A stretch of DNA of 51,043 nucleotides from CAIZQW01 sp037133395 (GTDB taxonomy: Bacteria; Verrucomicrobiota; Kiritimatiellia; RFP12; UBA1067). This document shows, piece by piece, positions 1-8,034 of the stretch; positions within the stretch are counted from its first letter, which is position 1; each line of letters opens with the position of its first letter. The stretch is taken from assembly GCA_037133395.1 (NCBI GenBank), contig JBAXOG010000015.1, positions 1-51,043 of the forward strand, written 5' to 3'. Below the pieces are notes generated by a model. The model was not told where the DNA came from and ran no database searches. It saw only the letters and a list, made by a program, of their open reading frames with translations. The position numbers and the translations under genes are program-made.

Positions 1-2
1 AG

Positions 3-39
3 TAAGTTAGACCTTTCCGAATACGGAGGGTCTAACTTA
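3..39. terminator. Strong hairpin, possible terminator of an upstream gene
   Basis: An 11-bp perfect inverted repeat (3-13 with 29-39) encloses a further 4-bp stem (16-19 with 24-27) and an AATA loop. The downstream tract is only moderately T-rich (41-45). This fits an intrinsic terminator of a gene lying left of the window, or a regulatory hairpin. The core elements are in the wrong order for an integron attC site. Confidence 0.5.
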
Positions 40-52
40 GTTTGTCAATTGA

Positions 53-168
53 CGATTCAACAAAGTTGAATCGCACCCCGTGTTGCGTACTTGCACCTAA
101 AATCGTTTTTTGCTAACCTATGGCGAAACGTTTGAGCAATATCAACGGGGGTTGATGTAGCAAACGTT
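53..168 (+). promoter_or_regulatory. Structured leader of the DUF1097 gene
   Basis: Two palindromic structures lie in the 5' region of the gene at 190. The first is a 9-bp arm hairpin (53-61 with 65-73, loop AAA). The second is a nested stem: outer arms AACGTTTG (127-134) and CAAACGTT (161-168), inner arms ATCAAC (141-146) and GTTGAT (151-156), with a GGGG loop. The second ends 21 bp before the ATG. It could be an RNA leader element or operators for dimeric regulators. I do not recognise a known riboswitch. Confidence 0.45.
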
Positions 169-189
169 AAAAATGAAAGGCAACGAAAA

Positions 190-753
190 ATGGCGCTCAA
201 AAATAAAAACTTATTATTTGTATCAACTGCATTAGGTCTTCAGGCCGCGATACTTGTTTTGCTCAATGCGTTTATTCCTAAGATGGTAGGCATGGATGCG
301 ATGTGGATTGCGTTTCAGGCGTGGGCTGTTTATTTTGTTGCAGGTTGTACGCCCATCGGTGGCCTCAAGGCTTGGTTGGGATATTTGTCGGGTATTGTTG
401 CATCCATTGCCATTATTGAGACAATGGGGGTGCCCGGTATTAGTTCGTTGCCTTCTGTTGGCGGTATGAACGTGGTCATGGCGGTCGCGGTATTTATCGT
501 GGTGATTCCCGCGATCATGACAGAAAACGTGAAGAATATGGTGCCTGCGCTTTTTATCGGGTCAGGTGCGTTCTTTGGGCTCTGGACAATCATACATGGA
601 AATCCCGAGCTGATGAAGAGTATCGGTGACGGAAAGGTGGCCAAATATATTTTCGCCACGCGCGTTGAGTTGGTCTACTGCCTTGTTGGTCAGATCTTCG
701 GAATGATTACTGTCTTTTGGCGTGGCAAGTATGAAGCTTCGCTGGCGAAGTAA
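190..753 (+). CDS. DUF1097 family inner-membrane protein
   Basis: This 187-residue, very hydrophobic protein has about five predicted membrane segments (for example residues 8-28, 40-60, 64-80, 94-110 and 120-137). It resembles the DUF1097 family, to which E. coli YcdZ belongs. The family has no established biochemical function and is assumed to reside in the cytoplasmic membrane. The ATG at 190 is preceded by a purine-rich AAAGG site near 176-180. The leader contains two marked hairpins, which suggests regulated expression. The stop lies 8 bp from the stop of the convergent regulator, with no room for a separate terminator. There is no clear functional link to the catabolic island on the other side of the regulator. 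The family assignment is by recognition only. Confidence 0.75.
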   Translation: MALKNKNLLFVSTALGLQAAILVLLNAFIPKMVGMDAMWIAFQAWAVYFVAGCTPIGGLKAWLGYLSGIVASIAIIETMGVPGISSLPSVGGMNVVMAVAVFIVVIPAIMTENVKNMVPALFIGSGAFFGLWTIIHGNPELMKSIGDGKVAKYIFATRVELVYCLVGQIFGMITVFWRGKYEASLAK

Positions 754-761
754 TTTTGCCA

Positions 762-1919
762 TCAAGCGAGATAGTGACGCTGACGGTAGGTGGCGGTGCT
801 GAGTCCGGTCTGTGAACGGAAATAGCGTGCTATATGCGCAGCATCTGGAAAACCCATTACGTTTGCAATGTCGGTGATGCGCAGGGTCGGGTCGGCCAAC
901 AATTTGATTATCAGGCCGACGCGCTCCTGCCGGATCTGTTCGTAGATTGACCGGTTCAGTACATTTCGGAAACGTTTTTCCAGGACGCGCCGCGATAAGC
1001 CCGCTGCCCGTGAAACATCCCCGACTTGAAGTTCGCGCTTGCTGTTGTCCCGTATGAAGGTCAACGCACGTGCGACATGATCATCTGCGACACTGACAAT
1101 GTCGGTTGATGTGCGCGTCGCCACGTGACTTGGCGAAATTTCAATCGCAGCTTTGCTCTTTTTCTTTCCCTTCATCAGTCGGTCCAACACAGCAGCGGCT
1201 TCGTATCCGCCCTTTTCGGCGTTGATTGCTACGCTGGAGAGCGGGATACTGGAAAGCATGCAGATCATCTCGTCATTGTCAACGCCAACGATTGCGACTT
1301 CATCCGGAATGCGGAATGAGCTTTTTTTACAGGCTTCCGCGACCTGCTGGCTGCGCTCATCCACGCAGGTGAAGAGCCCCACGGGTTTCGGAAGTGATTT
1401 CAGCCACTCCATCATGAAGGGCAGTTCCTTCTTCCAGTGCTGACGGATTGTTTTGGGAGGACGATAGTCTGTCCACTCGAGACCTGCTTCCGTGATGCGC
1501 TGGGTGAATCCTTCGCATCGCTGCATGGACCAGAAGAAGTCTGGATACCCACAAAAAGCGAACTGCCGGAAGCCGCGTTCGATCAGGTGTTCCGCAGCCA
1601 TTCGTCCGATTGCGACATGCTCGCTGATAATGTTCGGCAGTCCGGGAATATGCTCTGTGGCGTAATTCGACACAATGGCGGGAATGCGCAGACTAAGGAT
1701 CTCCTTCATAAAAGGACCTTCGCGCATGATGATCCCGTCTGCGGACTTCATCCGCTCCAGAAGATCTTGCCGGGAGTGCTTCTCCCAGAAGGGGCCTTCA
1801 TGAACAAAGATCCAAGGACCGTGCATCTGCGAATAGCGCGCGATCCCTCTCAGCAGGGCGCGTTCATACGCACGGGATGAATCAATCAATAAAAAAACCG
1901 TCGGCAAGGCTGTTCGCAT
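762..1919 (-). CDS. XylR-like transcriptional regulator (LacI-type sensor plus AraC HTH)
   Basis: This 385-residue cytosolic regulator has an N-terminal periplasmic-binding-protein-like sensor (about residues 5-270, opening with the typical LLIDSSRAYERALLRGIARY region) and a C-terminal AraC/XylS double helix-turn-helix (about 280-380). E. coli XylR has the same architecture and binds xylose; the ligand here is unknown. I chose the ATG at 1919 because family members start a few residues before the LLID strand. A TTG at 1940 would add seven residues. A minus-strand TATAAT lies at 1984-1979. A pair of 10-bp sites (1915-1924 and 1936-1945) overlaps the start codon, and the same unit recurs upstream of the URO-D gene at 5211. 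It is therefore probably autoregulated and controls that island. Confidence 0.87.
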   Translation of the reverse strand: MRTALPTVFLLIDSSRAYERALLRGIARYSQMHGPWIFVHEGPFWEKHSRQDLLERMKSADGIIMREGPFMKEILSLRIPAIVSNYATEHIPGLPNIISEHVAIGRMAAEHLIERGFRQFAFCGYPDFFWSMQRCEGFTQRITEAGLEWTDYRPPKTIRQHWKKELPFMMEWLKSLPKPVGLFTCVDERSQQVAEACKKSSFRIPDEVAIVGVDNDEMICMLSSIPLSSVAINAEKGGYEAAAVLDRLMKGKKKSKAAIEISPSHVATRTSTDIVSVADDHVARALTFIRDNSKRELQVGDVSRAAGLSRRVLEKRFRNVLNRSIYEQIRQERVGLIIKLLADPTLRITDIANVMGFPDAAHIARYFRSQTGLSTATYRQRHYLA

Positions 1920-1959
1920 ATTGGTGAATGATAAACGCAAATTGGCGTTCCCGTCAAGA
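1912..1959. promoter_or_regulatory. 48-bp repeat unit, copy 1: putative AraC-type operator
   Basis: This unit matches 5116-5163 at 46 of 48 positions, and 1920-1954 is identical to 5124-5158. Within it the 10-mers CGCATATTGG (1915-1924) and CGCAAATTGG (1936-1945) are direct repeats spaced 21 bp, two helical turns apart, as in AraC-family operators. The unit covers the regulator's start codon and 5' leader, a position suited to autorepression. It also marks the left edge of the restriction-modification block. Confidence 0.6.
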
Positions 1960-1978
1960 ACCTTGTCAGGGCAACAAC

Positions 1979-1984
1979 ATTATA
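1979..1984 (-). promoter_or_regulatory. Candidate -10 box for the regulator gene
   Basis: A perfect TATAAT is read on the minus strand about 60 bp upstream of the regulator ATG. The -35 region 17 bp further upstream is a poor T-rich match. Transcription would start near 1972 and run straight across the 1912-1959 repeat unit. If the restriction-modification block is an insertion, this promoter belongs to inserted DNA. Confidence 0.35.
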
Positions 1985-2027
1985 AGATTCACCGCAAAAC
2001 CAAAAAACATTGATAAGGAATTGTTTT

Positions 2028-2056
2028 TTGACGCAATCCATAGGATGTGATATACT
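2028..2056 (+). promoter_or_regulatory. Sigma-70-type promoter of the restriction-modification genes
   Basis: A -35 box TTGACG (2028-2033) is followed by a 17-bp spacer and a -10 box TATACT (2051-2056) with an extended TGA in front. Transcription would begin near 2063. This excludes the GTG at 2047 as the methylase start and leaves the ATG at 2068 on a nearly leaderless message, or a start further in. Confidence 0.65.
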
Positions 2057-2067
2057 GCCGCCATAAT

Positions 2068-3963
2068 ATGTCAGTAAAACCGAAAATACACGAAAAGCAT
2101 GTAACCAAGAGGGTCGTTCAATGTAAACCCTTATATGCGGGGTCTGTGAAATCGGGTGGAGTAGGTAATTCGAAGCTTATGGTCGCTGAACCCAGTGTTG
2201 CGTACAAAGTACGCCCAGAAGAGATGCTGTTGCCCTTCAATATTGAGGAGCTGGTGTCCCGACAAGTCTTGGATGCGGTATTCGTGATGGCCTCTGCGAA
2301 GAAGAATTTTAACCGTGATTCGGTCTTTACGCGTCCAGAGGTCGTTGATTTCATCTTGGATCTTGTGGGTTATACGGAAGATAAGCCCCTCTGGACGCAG
2401 ACGATTCTTGAGCCCTCGTTCGGGGGCGGAGAATTTTTGCAAGCCATTATCCGTCGCTTGCTGGGTGCATGGCGAGCGCAATATGGGACTCGGAAGCCTC
2501 TTGACGTGTCGATGCTTACGCGTGCCATTCGGGCGGTGGAGCTTCATCAGGATACTTTTTCCGCTACCCGGTGTGACGTGATAGACACGCTACAAGCATA
2601 CGGCTTCTCGGATGCAGAGGCAACGATGCTGGCAGATCAATGGCTCAATCAAGGCGATTTTTTGTTGAAGCCCTTTGAGGTTGTTTTTGATTATGTGGTC
2701 GGAAATCCGCCTTATGTGCGACAGGAACTTATCCCTTCGGCACTGTATGGGGAATATCGGTCACGTTTTGCCACGTTCTATGACAGAGCAGATATCTATG
2801 TGTTGTTCATTGAACGGGCATTGACGCTACTTAAACGCGGGGGAATCTTTGGTTTCATCTGTTCAGATCGGTGGATGAAAAACAAATACGGTGGCCCACT
2901 GAGAGGCTTCATTGCCAAGGGGTACCACTTGAAATTCCATATTGACATGGTAGATACCGATGCCTTCAGTTCCAAGGTGACGGTGTACCCAGCCATTACG
3001 GTCATTGCACGGGAAGTAGGGGCTACCACTCGTATTGCGGTACGTCCAGAAATCACTCGCTTCGCACTCCAGAAGATTACGACAGCCTTAATGGCAAAAA
3101 ATGTTCCAGTCGATCAGCCGGTCTATGAGATTGGTAATGTTACGAATGGCACTACGCCGTGGGTGATCGACAGGGCCCATCGGATAAGATTGATCAATCG
3201 GCTTGAACAGGAGTATCCGCTTTTAGAAGAGGCTGGATGTAAGGTCGGAATTGGCGTGGCCACAGGCGCGGATAAGATTTTTATTGGATCGGATGAGGCT
3301 CTGGATGTTGAAGCTGACTGCAAACTTCCCTTGATCCTGCATGAGGACATCAAAACCGGAAAGATTGTCTGGTCTGGCCATTGGGTCATCAACCCGTTTG
3401 CATCCGATGAAGGCTTGGTCGATCTGAAGACGCGTCCGAAGCTTGCCGCCTACTTACGGAAACATCAGGACGTGCTCTGTACGCGGCATTGCGCAAAGAA
3501 GGTGACGGATAAATGGTACCGCACCATAGATCGTATTTATCCAGCACTGGTGAAGCAAGAGAAACTCCTGATTCCGGACATCAACGGCTCAATGCGGGTC
3601 GTTTATGACAAAGGCGAGTATTATCCGCATCACAACCTGTATTACATCATCTCCGCTGATTGGGATTTGCTTGCACTTCAAGCGGTGCTTCAATCAGATC
3701 TGTTTGCTTTTCTTATGCGCTCTTTTTCGACGCAGATGCGTGGCGGATGTATCCGTTTACAGGCTCAATATTTGCGACGTTTGCACCTTCCTCTCTGGAA
3801 TGACGTTCCCAATAAGCTCAAGAAAGCGTTGCTTCAGGCAACGGCCAAGCAGGATACAGAGTCCAGAAATGCAACAGTATCTGAACTCTACAGTCTCACC
3901 GAGGATGAGATTATAACGATCATGACGTTTACGAAAGGAACGAAGCCATGTCAATCCAGTTAG
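2068..3963 (+). CDS. PaeR7I/XhoI-type adenine-N6 DNA methyltransferase
   Basis: The protein has 631 residues. Its neighbour is a clear PaeR7I/XhoI endonuclease, so it should methylate the adenine in CTCGAG and protect the host. Visible motifs are an S-adenosylmethionine-binding region (LEPSFGGGEF, 114-123) preceded by a motif-X-like TRPEVVDFILDL stretch, and the catalytic NPPY (213-216). These are followed by a long target-recognition and C-terminal region like that of type IIG/Eco57I-type methylases. The start is uncertain. The promoter at 2028-2056 places transcription after 2047, making ATG 2068 the earliest usable start, while ATG 2179 would remove 37 weakly conserved residues. The 3' end overlaps the endonuclease start by 16 bp. 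CTCGAG sites occur at 1476-1481 and 47709-47714, so methylation can be tested. Confidence 0.85.
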   Translation: MSVKPKIHEKHVTKRVVQCKPLYAGSVKSGGVGNSKLMVAEPSVAYKVRPEEMLLPFNIEELVSRQVLDAVFVMASAKKNFNRDSVFTRPEVVDFILDLVGYTEDKPLWTQTILEPSFGGGEFLQAIIRRLLGAWRAQYGTRKPLDVSMLTRAIRAVELHQDTFSATRCDVIDTLQAYGFSDAEATMLADQWLNQGDFLLKPFEVVFDYVVGNPPYVRQELIPSALYGEYRSRFATFYDRADIYVLFIERALTLLKRGGIFGFICSDRWMKNKYGGPLRGFIAKGYHLKFHIDMVDTDAFSSKVTVYPAITVIAREVGATTRIAVRPEITRFALQKITTALMAKNVPVDQPVYEIGNVTNGTTPWVIDRAHRIRLINRLEQEYPLLEEAGCKVGIGVATGADKIFIGSDEALDVEADCKLPLILHEDIKTGKIVWSGHWVINPFASDEGLVDLKTRPKLAAYLRKHQDVLCTRHCAKKVTDKWYRTIDRIYPALVKQEKLLIPDINGSMRVVYDKGEYYPHHNLYYIISADWDLLALQAVLQSDLFAFLMRSFSTQMRGGCIRLQAQYLRRLHLPLWNDVPNKLKKALLQATAKQDTESRNATVSELYSLTEDEIITIMTFTKGTKPCQSS

Positions 3964-4688
3964 TCAACTTCGAGGATGATGCAAAGAAAGCCATCCGCTC
4001 ATTTTGGAAAAGCAGAAAGAATGCAGGGGAGAGTCAAAAAAAGAGAGGCATTACTGATCAGGGGACGCGTAGCCAGGTCACGTCAGGAAAGAACATGGAT
4101 GGATTCTCTAATCTGATTGTCGCTGTTGCAAAGGCCAATGGACTCAAGAATGCGGAAATCCATTTGGAACGTGCAGTGCTCACGTTGCCAGGTTTCTTTC
4201 GGCCGACAAAGCTGTGGGATATTCTGATTACCTGCCAAGGCGAGTTGGTGGCGGCGATTGAACTGAAAAGTCAAGTTGGCCCATCCTTTGGAAACAATTT
4301 TAACAACCGTACAGAGGAGGCGCTCGGAACCGCACATGATTTTTGGGTCGCCTATCGTGAAGGGGCTTTCGGCAAACACCCAACTCCGTTTGCTGGCTGG
4401 GTGATGTTAGTTGAAGATGCACCTACGTCACGTACCCCTGTGAAGGACAAATCACCGCACTTCCCGATCTTGCCCGAATTTAAGTCCGCTTGCTACTTGC
4501 AGCGTTATGATGTCCTCTGCCAGAAATTGATGCAAGAAAAGCTCTACACAGCTACCGCGCTACTGACTTCACCAAAAAGCTCGGTCAAAACAGGAACATA
4601 CAGCGACCTCTCATCCATGACTAGTCTAAAGACATTCCTTACAACCTTTGCTGGTCATTGCCTTGCGACCTCCAGCCGACTTTTGTGA
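3948..4688 (+). CDS. PaeR7I/XhoI-family type II restriction endonuclease
   Basis: This 246-residue protein has, as I recall, the length of XhoI and PaeR7I. It carries the family's characteristic core, including GKNMDGF (48-53 region), LTLPGFFRPTKLWD (78-91) and ELKSQVGPSFGNNFNNR (105-121). The PD-(D/E)XK active site is visible as D91 followed by E105-L-K107. The family cleaves C^TCGAG; specificity here is inferred from the family. The start codon lies inside the methylase gene (16-bp overlap), so translation is coupled. Methylase-first order is usual for safe establishment in a new host. No controller (C) protein gene is present. The pair lies between two copies of a 48-bp repeat, which suggests acquisition as a unit. 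Confidence 0.9.
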   Translation: MSIQLVNFEDDAKKAIRSFWKSRKNAGESQKKRGITDQGTRSQVTSGKNMDGFSNLIVAVAKANGLKNAEIHLERAVLTLPGFFRPTKLWDILITCQGELVAAIELKSQVGPSFGNNFNNRTEEALGTAHDFWVAYREGAFGKHPTPFAGWVMLVEDAPTSRTPVKDKSPHFPILPEFKSACYLQRYDVLCQKLMQEKLYTATALLTSPKSSVKTGTYSDLSSMTSLKTFLTTFAGHCLATSSRLL

Positions 4689-5115
4689 GTGTTTTGCCTA
4701 GCGACTCAAGGGACAAGTCCGTCCGGCAACCGCCGGATCAGCCTGTCTAATGTATGAATAAGCACGTGCTGAGGACAAGTGTATACATGATGTCCGAACG
4801 CTCGCTTAAGGCTCGCTTGCAAGAGCGATGAGCGTCAGCGATAGAGCGCCAATACACGGACGGCAAAATGGATAGCCGAGCGGAGTTATATCAGGAAGAA
4901 TGTGCAACCGCTATGCTTCCGAGGGCAAAAGTGTCAGGAGTATAACTTCTCAGGTCGTGGATTCGGATACTACTCCGCGCAAATGGTCGTTCCGCCGTCC
5001 ATGTATTCATAGGTGAGGCGGGCTGATTGAACCCGTGCGGGTCCGCCGGGCCCCTATTTGCGCTCTTCTTTGCGGTTTTGCGGTGAAATCTCAACCAACC
5101 GTAAACCGCTTAGCC
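4689..5115. other. Non-coding stretch right of the endonuclease gene
   Basis: No convincing gene is present in these 427 bp. A small hairpin, TCCGGC (4722-4727) with GCCGGA (4732-4737) and loop AACC, follows the endonuclease stop by about 35 bp. It lacks a T tract, so it is at best a weak terminator. Imperfect inverted repeats of CGCTC/GAGCG type occur at 4799-4850. If the 48-bp repeats mark an insertion, this stretch is its right end. Confidence 0.5.
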
Positions 5116-5163
5116 GTTCGCAAATTGGTGAATGATAAACGCAAATTGGCGTTCCCGTTAAGA
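5116..5163. promoter_or_regulatory. 48-bp repeat unit, copy 2: putative operator of the URO-D/GH106 island
   Basis: Two identical 10-mers CGCAAATTGG (5119-5128 and 5140-5149) are direct repeats spaced 21 bp. They end about 60 bp before the first island gene, a usual position for an AraC-type activator site. The unit matches 1912-1959 at 46 of 48 positions, exactly 3204 bp away, so the regulator at 762-1919 is the natural candidate to bind it. Confidence 0.6.
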
Positions 5164-5210
5164 CGGTTGTGTGCTAATCTTATTCCATCATTTTGATTGG
5201 AAAGCATTTT

Positions 5211-6359
5211 ATGAAACAGATGACATCACGCGAACGAGTGTTAAGTGCCTTTGAGCGGAAAGGCTATGACCGCATCCCGGTCAAGCACGAAGGCACGCCA
5301 GAAATTAATCAGATGCTGATGAAGCATTTCAGTCTGACCACGATGGAGCAACTGCTCCGCGTCCTGGGCGATGACTTCCGCTATGTCGAGGCTGTCTATT
5401 GCGGGCCTGAACTGAAGACCTTCCCCGACGGCAGCATCGAAGGCTACTGGGGCGAGCACTACAAATATGCCGAGTTCGAAGGCGGTAAGTATCTGGAGTC
5501 CGTGTATCAGCCCTTTGCAGGCGTGGAGACGCTCGACCAGTTGGACCGCTCGCACTTCCCGACTGCGGACTGGTTCGACTATTCAACGATCCGCGTCCAG
5601 TGCGAGGTGTTGCGGCAACAGGGCGTGGCGATCTGTTTTGGCACTGCCGGGGACATGGACTTCATCAACAGCATCGCCCGCGCCCGCGGTACGGAGCAGG
5701 TGCTGATGGATCTCTTTACAGATGACCCGGTCTACCTCGCCATCATGGAGGCCCGCTTCCAGTTTTATTTTGAGCAGCACAAGCGCGTCTTGGAGGCAGC
5801 GGGTGGCTTGATCGATTTCACGCACATCGGAGAAGACCTGGGCACACAGATCGCGCAGGTGATCAGCAATGATATTTTCGAAAAACACTTCGCACCCAAG
5901 TTCAAGGCCTACTTCGACATGGCCCATTCTTACGGTGCCAAGACCATGATGCATATCTGCGGCTGCGCCATCGCCTTCCTGCCGCGTCTGGCGGAGCTGG
6001 GGCTCGACGTGTATGACGTGGTCCAGCCGACCACGCCCCAGACAGATATTGCACAACTTCAAAAAATAGTCGGCGACCGTCTCACCTTCTGCGGCAGCGT
6101 CTGCGTCCAGAGCACCTTGGCCTTCGGCACGCCTCAGGATGTTGAGCGCGAAGTCAAGCGCCGTTTGGCGCTCTTTCCCAAGGGCGGACTCTTCCTCGGA
6201 CCGACTCACGCGATCCAGGTCGGGTCACCGCTGGAGAACATCCTCGCGCTTTACCGGACAGCAGGATCGCTGATAGAGACTGTGGATGAGAGTATCCGCG
6301 CCCTCGGACGGACAGAGGAACACGCGAGTACGAAAGTGAATATGTCGAAACTGTTTTGA
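5211..6359 (+). CDS. URO-D (uroporphyrinogen decarboxylase)-family protein 1
   Basis: A 382-residue cytosolic TIM-barrel protein of the URO-D/MtaA/CmuA superfamily. Members are either HemE decarboxylases or zinc-dependent methyltransferases acting on corrinoid proteins. The N-terminal TSRERVLSAFERKGYDRIPV and H248-I-C250 in the barrel match the methyltransferase-like branch. The position usually occupied by the third zinc-binding cysteine is H333 (GPTHAI). Several such genes in one sugar-utilisation cluster make a heme role unlikely. I chose ATG 5211 over the upstream TTG at 5193 because GGAAAG (5199-5204) is correctly spaced. It is the first gene after the putative operator at 5116-5163. The substrate is unknown; demethylation of an O-methylated sugar or another one-carbon reaction is a guess. 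Confidence 0.8.
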   Translation: MKQMTSRERVLSAFERKGYDRIPVKHEGTPEINQMLMKHFSLTTMEQLLRVLGDDFRYVEAVYCGPELKTFPDGSIEGYWGEHYKYAEFEGGKYLESVYQPFAGVETLDQLDRSHFPTADWFDYSTIRVQCEVLRQQGVAICFGTAGDMDFINSIARARGTEQVLMDLFTDDPVYLAIMEARFQFYFEQHKRVLEAAGGLIDFTHIGEDLGTQIAQVISNDIFEKHFAPKFKAYFDMAHSYGAKTMMHICGCAIAFLPRLAELGLDVYDVVQPTTPQTDIAQLQKIVGDRLTFCGSVCVQSTLAFGTPQDVEREVKRRLALFPKGGLFLGPTHAIQVGSPLENILALYRTAGSLIETVDESIRALGRTEEHASTKVNMSKLF

Positions 6360-6435
6360 TTTTTTAGCATCCGAAAATCGCGAAAGGCGCGAATGATGGA
6401 TGGCAGAGGAATAAAAGTGACAGAGCCGCCTGCCA

Positions 6436-6493
6436 CGCCGTAGCATTAGCGAAGGCGGGTCCCGGCTCTCCAGCAACGGCGAGACGCCGTTGC
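6436..6493. repeat. Palindromic repeat in the leader of the secreted protein gene
   Basis: A 9-bp perfect stem (6473-6481 with 6485-6493, loop AGA) lies 26 bp before the next ATG. It is preceded at 6436-6458 by a variant of the CGCCGTAGC..GCGAAGGCGG motif, the reverse complement of the element seen at 18183-18205 and 18868-18890. It resembles REP-type intergenic palindromes more than a terminator because no T tract follows. Confidence 0.5.
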
Positions 6494-6518
6494 CACTTTG
6501 GGACAAAAGGAGACACAC

Positions 6519-7985
6519 ATGAACAAAATAATGATCAGCAACAAAAACGTTGTAAAAATCAGCAACCCAACGGGTCACCGGACGTGGCACGGGATGGGAG
6601 CAAGAACCGCGTTGGCAGCGCTTCTCGGAGTAGGTTTGGTGTTGCAGGCGTTTGGGGAGACTGTCCTCTTCAGTGACACCTTCACCGTCTCGGCGAACAA
6701 GAACAACGTCAACTTTGAGAACACCTTGGGTCGTCAGAGCGGGGGCACGTTGGGAGTCGTCAACTATACGAAAGCAGGTAACGTCGACTTCTCTCAGGTA
6801 GGCCATATTTATTGTCCCGGTTCGTTATTGCTTGTGGGACAGACACTTTCTGCAGGATATGTTTCGCCTGACCATAACTTTATCGAGAACCCGGGGCTAG
6901 GGTCTGCCAGTTTCATCCGGTTCAAAGCTTATCCGGTGCTCCCTGACGGCGCACAGATACCTATTGACTGGGTGGGGATCACACTGGGGACCAGTCTCGC
7001 CAAGCGCAACACAACAGTCCTCCAAAGTGACGGGTTCGGCATCATTTTCCAAGGGAACGGAAGTTTTTACGCTTTTGATGGAACAAATCAGATTAGCAGC
7101 GGAACCTACACGACCGTGACAAACGGTTATCACGCCATCGACATCAGGGTGGCAGACTTTGTGGATGGCAACCCGTGGGATGGAACCAACTCGACGCTCA
7201 TCGCCATTTTCGCCGATGGGAACGCCAGCCCTTTTTTCTGTTATACGAAAACAGGAGCCGGTTATACCAACAATTACATGACACTGATGGATTATGGATC
7301 GGGGACGGGGTTTACCTGCCACGCCGTTGATGATTTGCAGGTCGGACTTGCCTCATGGGTGGCAACCAATCTAGCGCTGAAAGTCGATTTTCAGAACACC
7401 ACCACCACAGGGGCACCGAAGACACAGTCTGGTTTTGTCGACTTTGACGAGAAAGATGCCGGCAGCGCAACCTATCTGACGCTTGCCGGTAAAGAAGTGA
7501 GGGTCACGTTAAGCGGACTGGATTCGGCGTTGGGTGGCTTCTATAACCGAGGCGGAGTGACGAACAGTGGCAACCTGGCGTTTGCCGACATTTACAATGA
7601 CTTTGCCTTTAAGAATGGCACATCTCCCCAGTCTATCAGCCTCACCCTCTCCGGTCCCGCTATTCTGCCTCGGGAACGGTACACCCTGACCTTCTACTCT
7701 TACGACGACTACTCGAAAGGTGGTAACCATTCCGTCATCTTTGCCGGCACCTCGGGAACCATCGGTTCTGCTGGACCCCTGGCGTGGATAGGCGGCGTGG
7801 ATCCGACATCGAACACCGCGTATACGGTCTCTGGCGTCTTCAAGGCATCCGCCTCAGGCACGGTGACGGTTTCGCTCACGGATACGTTCAGCGGTGCAAC
7901 CGACACAACCGGGATACGCCTGAATGCGATTGAGATCAAAGCCGAACCGTTGCTCCCCCGCGCTACAATGGTCAGCTTTTTCTAA
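6519..7985 (+). CDS. Secreted beta-sandwich protein, unknown function
   Basis: The protein has 488 residues with an N-terminal signal peptide (hydrophobic ALAALLGVGLVLQAFG around residues 30-46, likely cleavage after it). The first mature domain (about 48-270) begins LFSDTF and has a Gly/Asn/Thr-rich composition typical of concanavalin-like lectin folds. The second (about 280-475) runs from LALKVDFQ to IRLNAIEI and resembles secreted C-terminal domains of PVC bacteria. I know no catalytic signature for either. The start at 6519 is fixed by AAAAGGAG (6505-6512), six bases upstream. The C-terminus ends in SFF with no PEP-CTERM or LPXTG anchor. Placed between URO-D genes and ahead of the GH106 enzymes, it could be a glycan-binding component. 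That role is inferred from context only. Confidence 0.65.
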   Translation: MNKIMISNKNVVKISNPTGHRTWHGMGARTALAALLGVGLVLQAFGETVLFSDTFTVSANKNNVNFENTLGRQSGGTLGVVNYTKAGNVDFSQVGHIYCPGSLLLVGQTLSAGYVSPDHNFIENPGLGSASFIRFKAYPVLPDGAQIPIDWVGITLGTSLAKRNTTVLQSDGFGIIFQGNGSFYAFDGTNQISSGTYTTVTNGYHAIDIRVADFVDGNPWDGTNSTLIAIFADGNASPFFCYTKTGAGYTNNYMTLMDYGSGTGFTCHAVDDLQVGLASWVATNLALKVDFQNTTTTGAPKTQSGFVDFDEKDAGSATYLTLAGKEVRVTLSGLDSALGGFYNRGGVTNSGNLAFADIYNDFAFKNGTSPQSISLTLSGPAILPRERYTLTFYSYDDYSKGGNHSVIFAGTSGTIGSAGPLAWIGGVDPTSNTAYTVSGVFKASASGTVTVSLTDTFSGATDTTGIRLNAIEIKAEPLLPRATMVSFF

Positions 7986-8034
7986 GAAACAACTTTGTTG
8001 AAAATTCAATTTTTGCTTCGAAATTATAAAAAAA

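Noticed and set aside
1..40. Integron attC-like site (GTTAGAC and GTCTAAC arms)
   Set aside because: The core elements are in the opposite order to an attC site (RYYYAAC must come first), and no integrase or cassette array is visible. A plain hairpin explains it.
4891..5094. Small minus-strand frame of 67 codons between the endonuclease gene and the island
   Set aside because: It starts only with TTG, has no ribosome-binding site and no recognisable family. The surrounding DNA looks non-coding.
6519..7985. PEP-CTERM sorting signal on the secreted protein
   Set aside because: The C-terminus lacks the PEP motif, hydrophobic helix and basic tail; it ends in SFF shortly after the beta domain.
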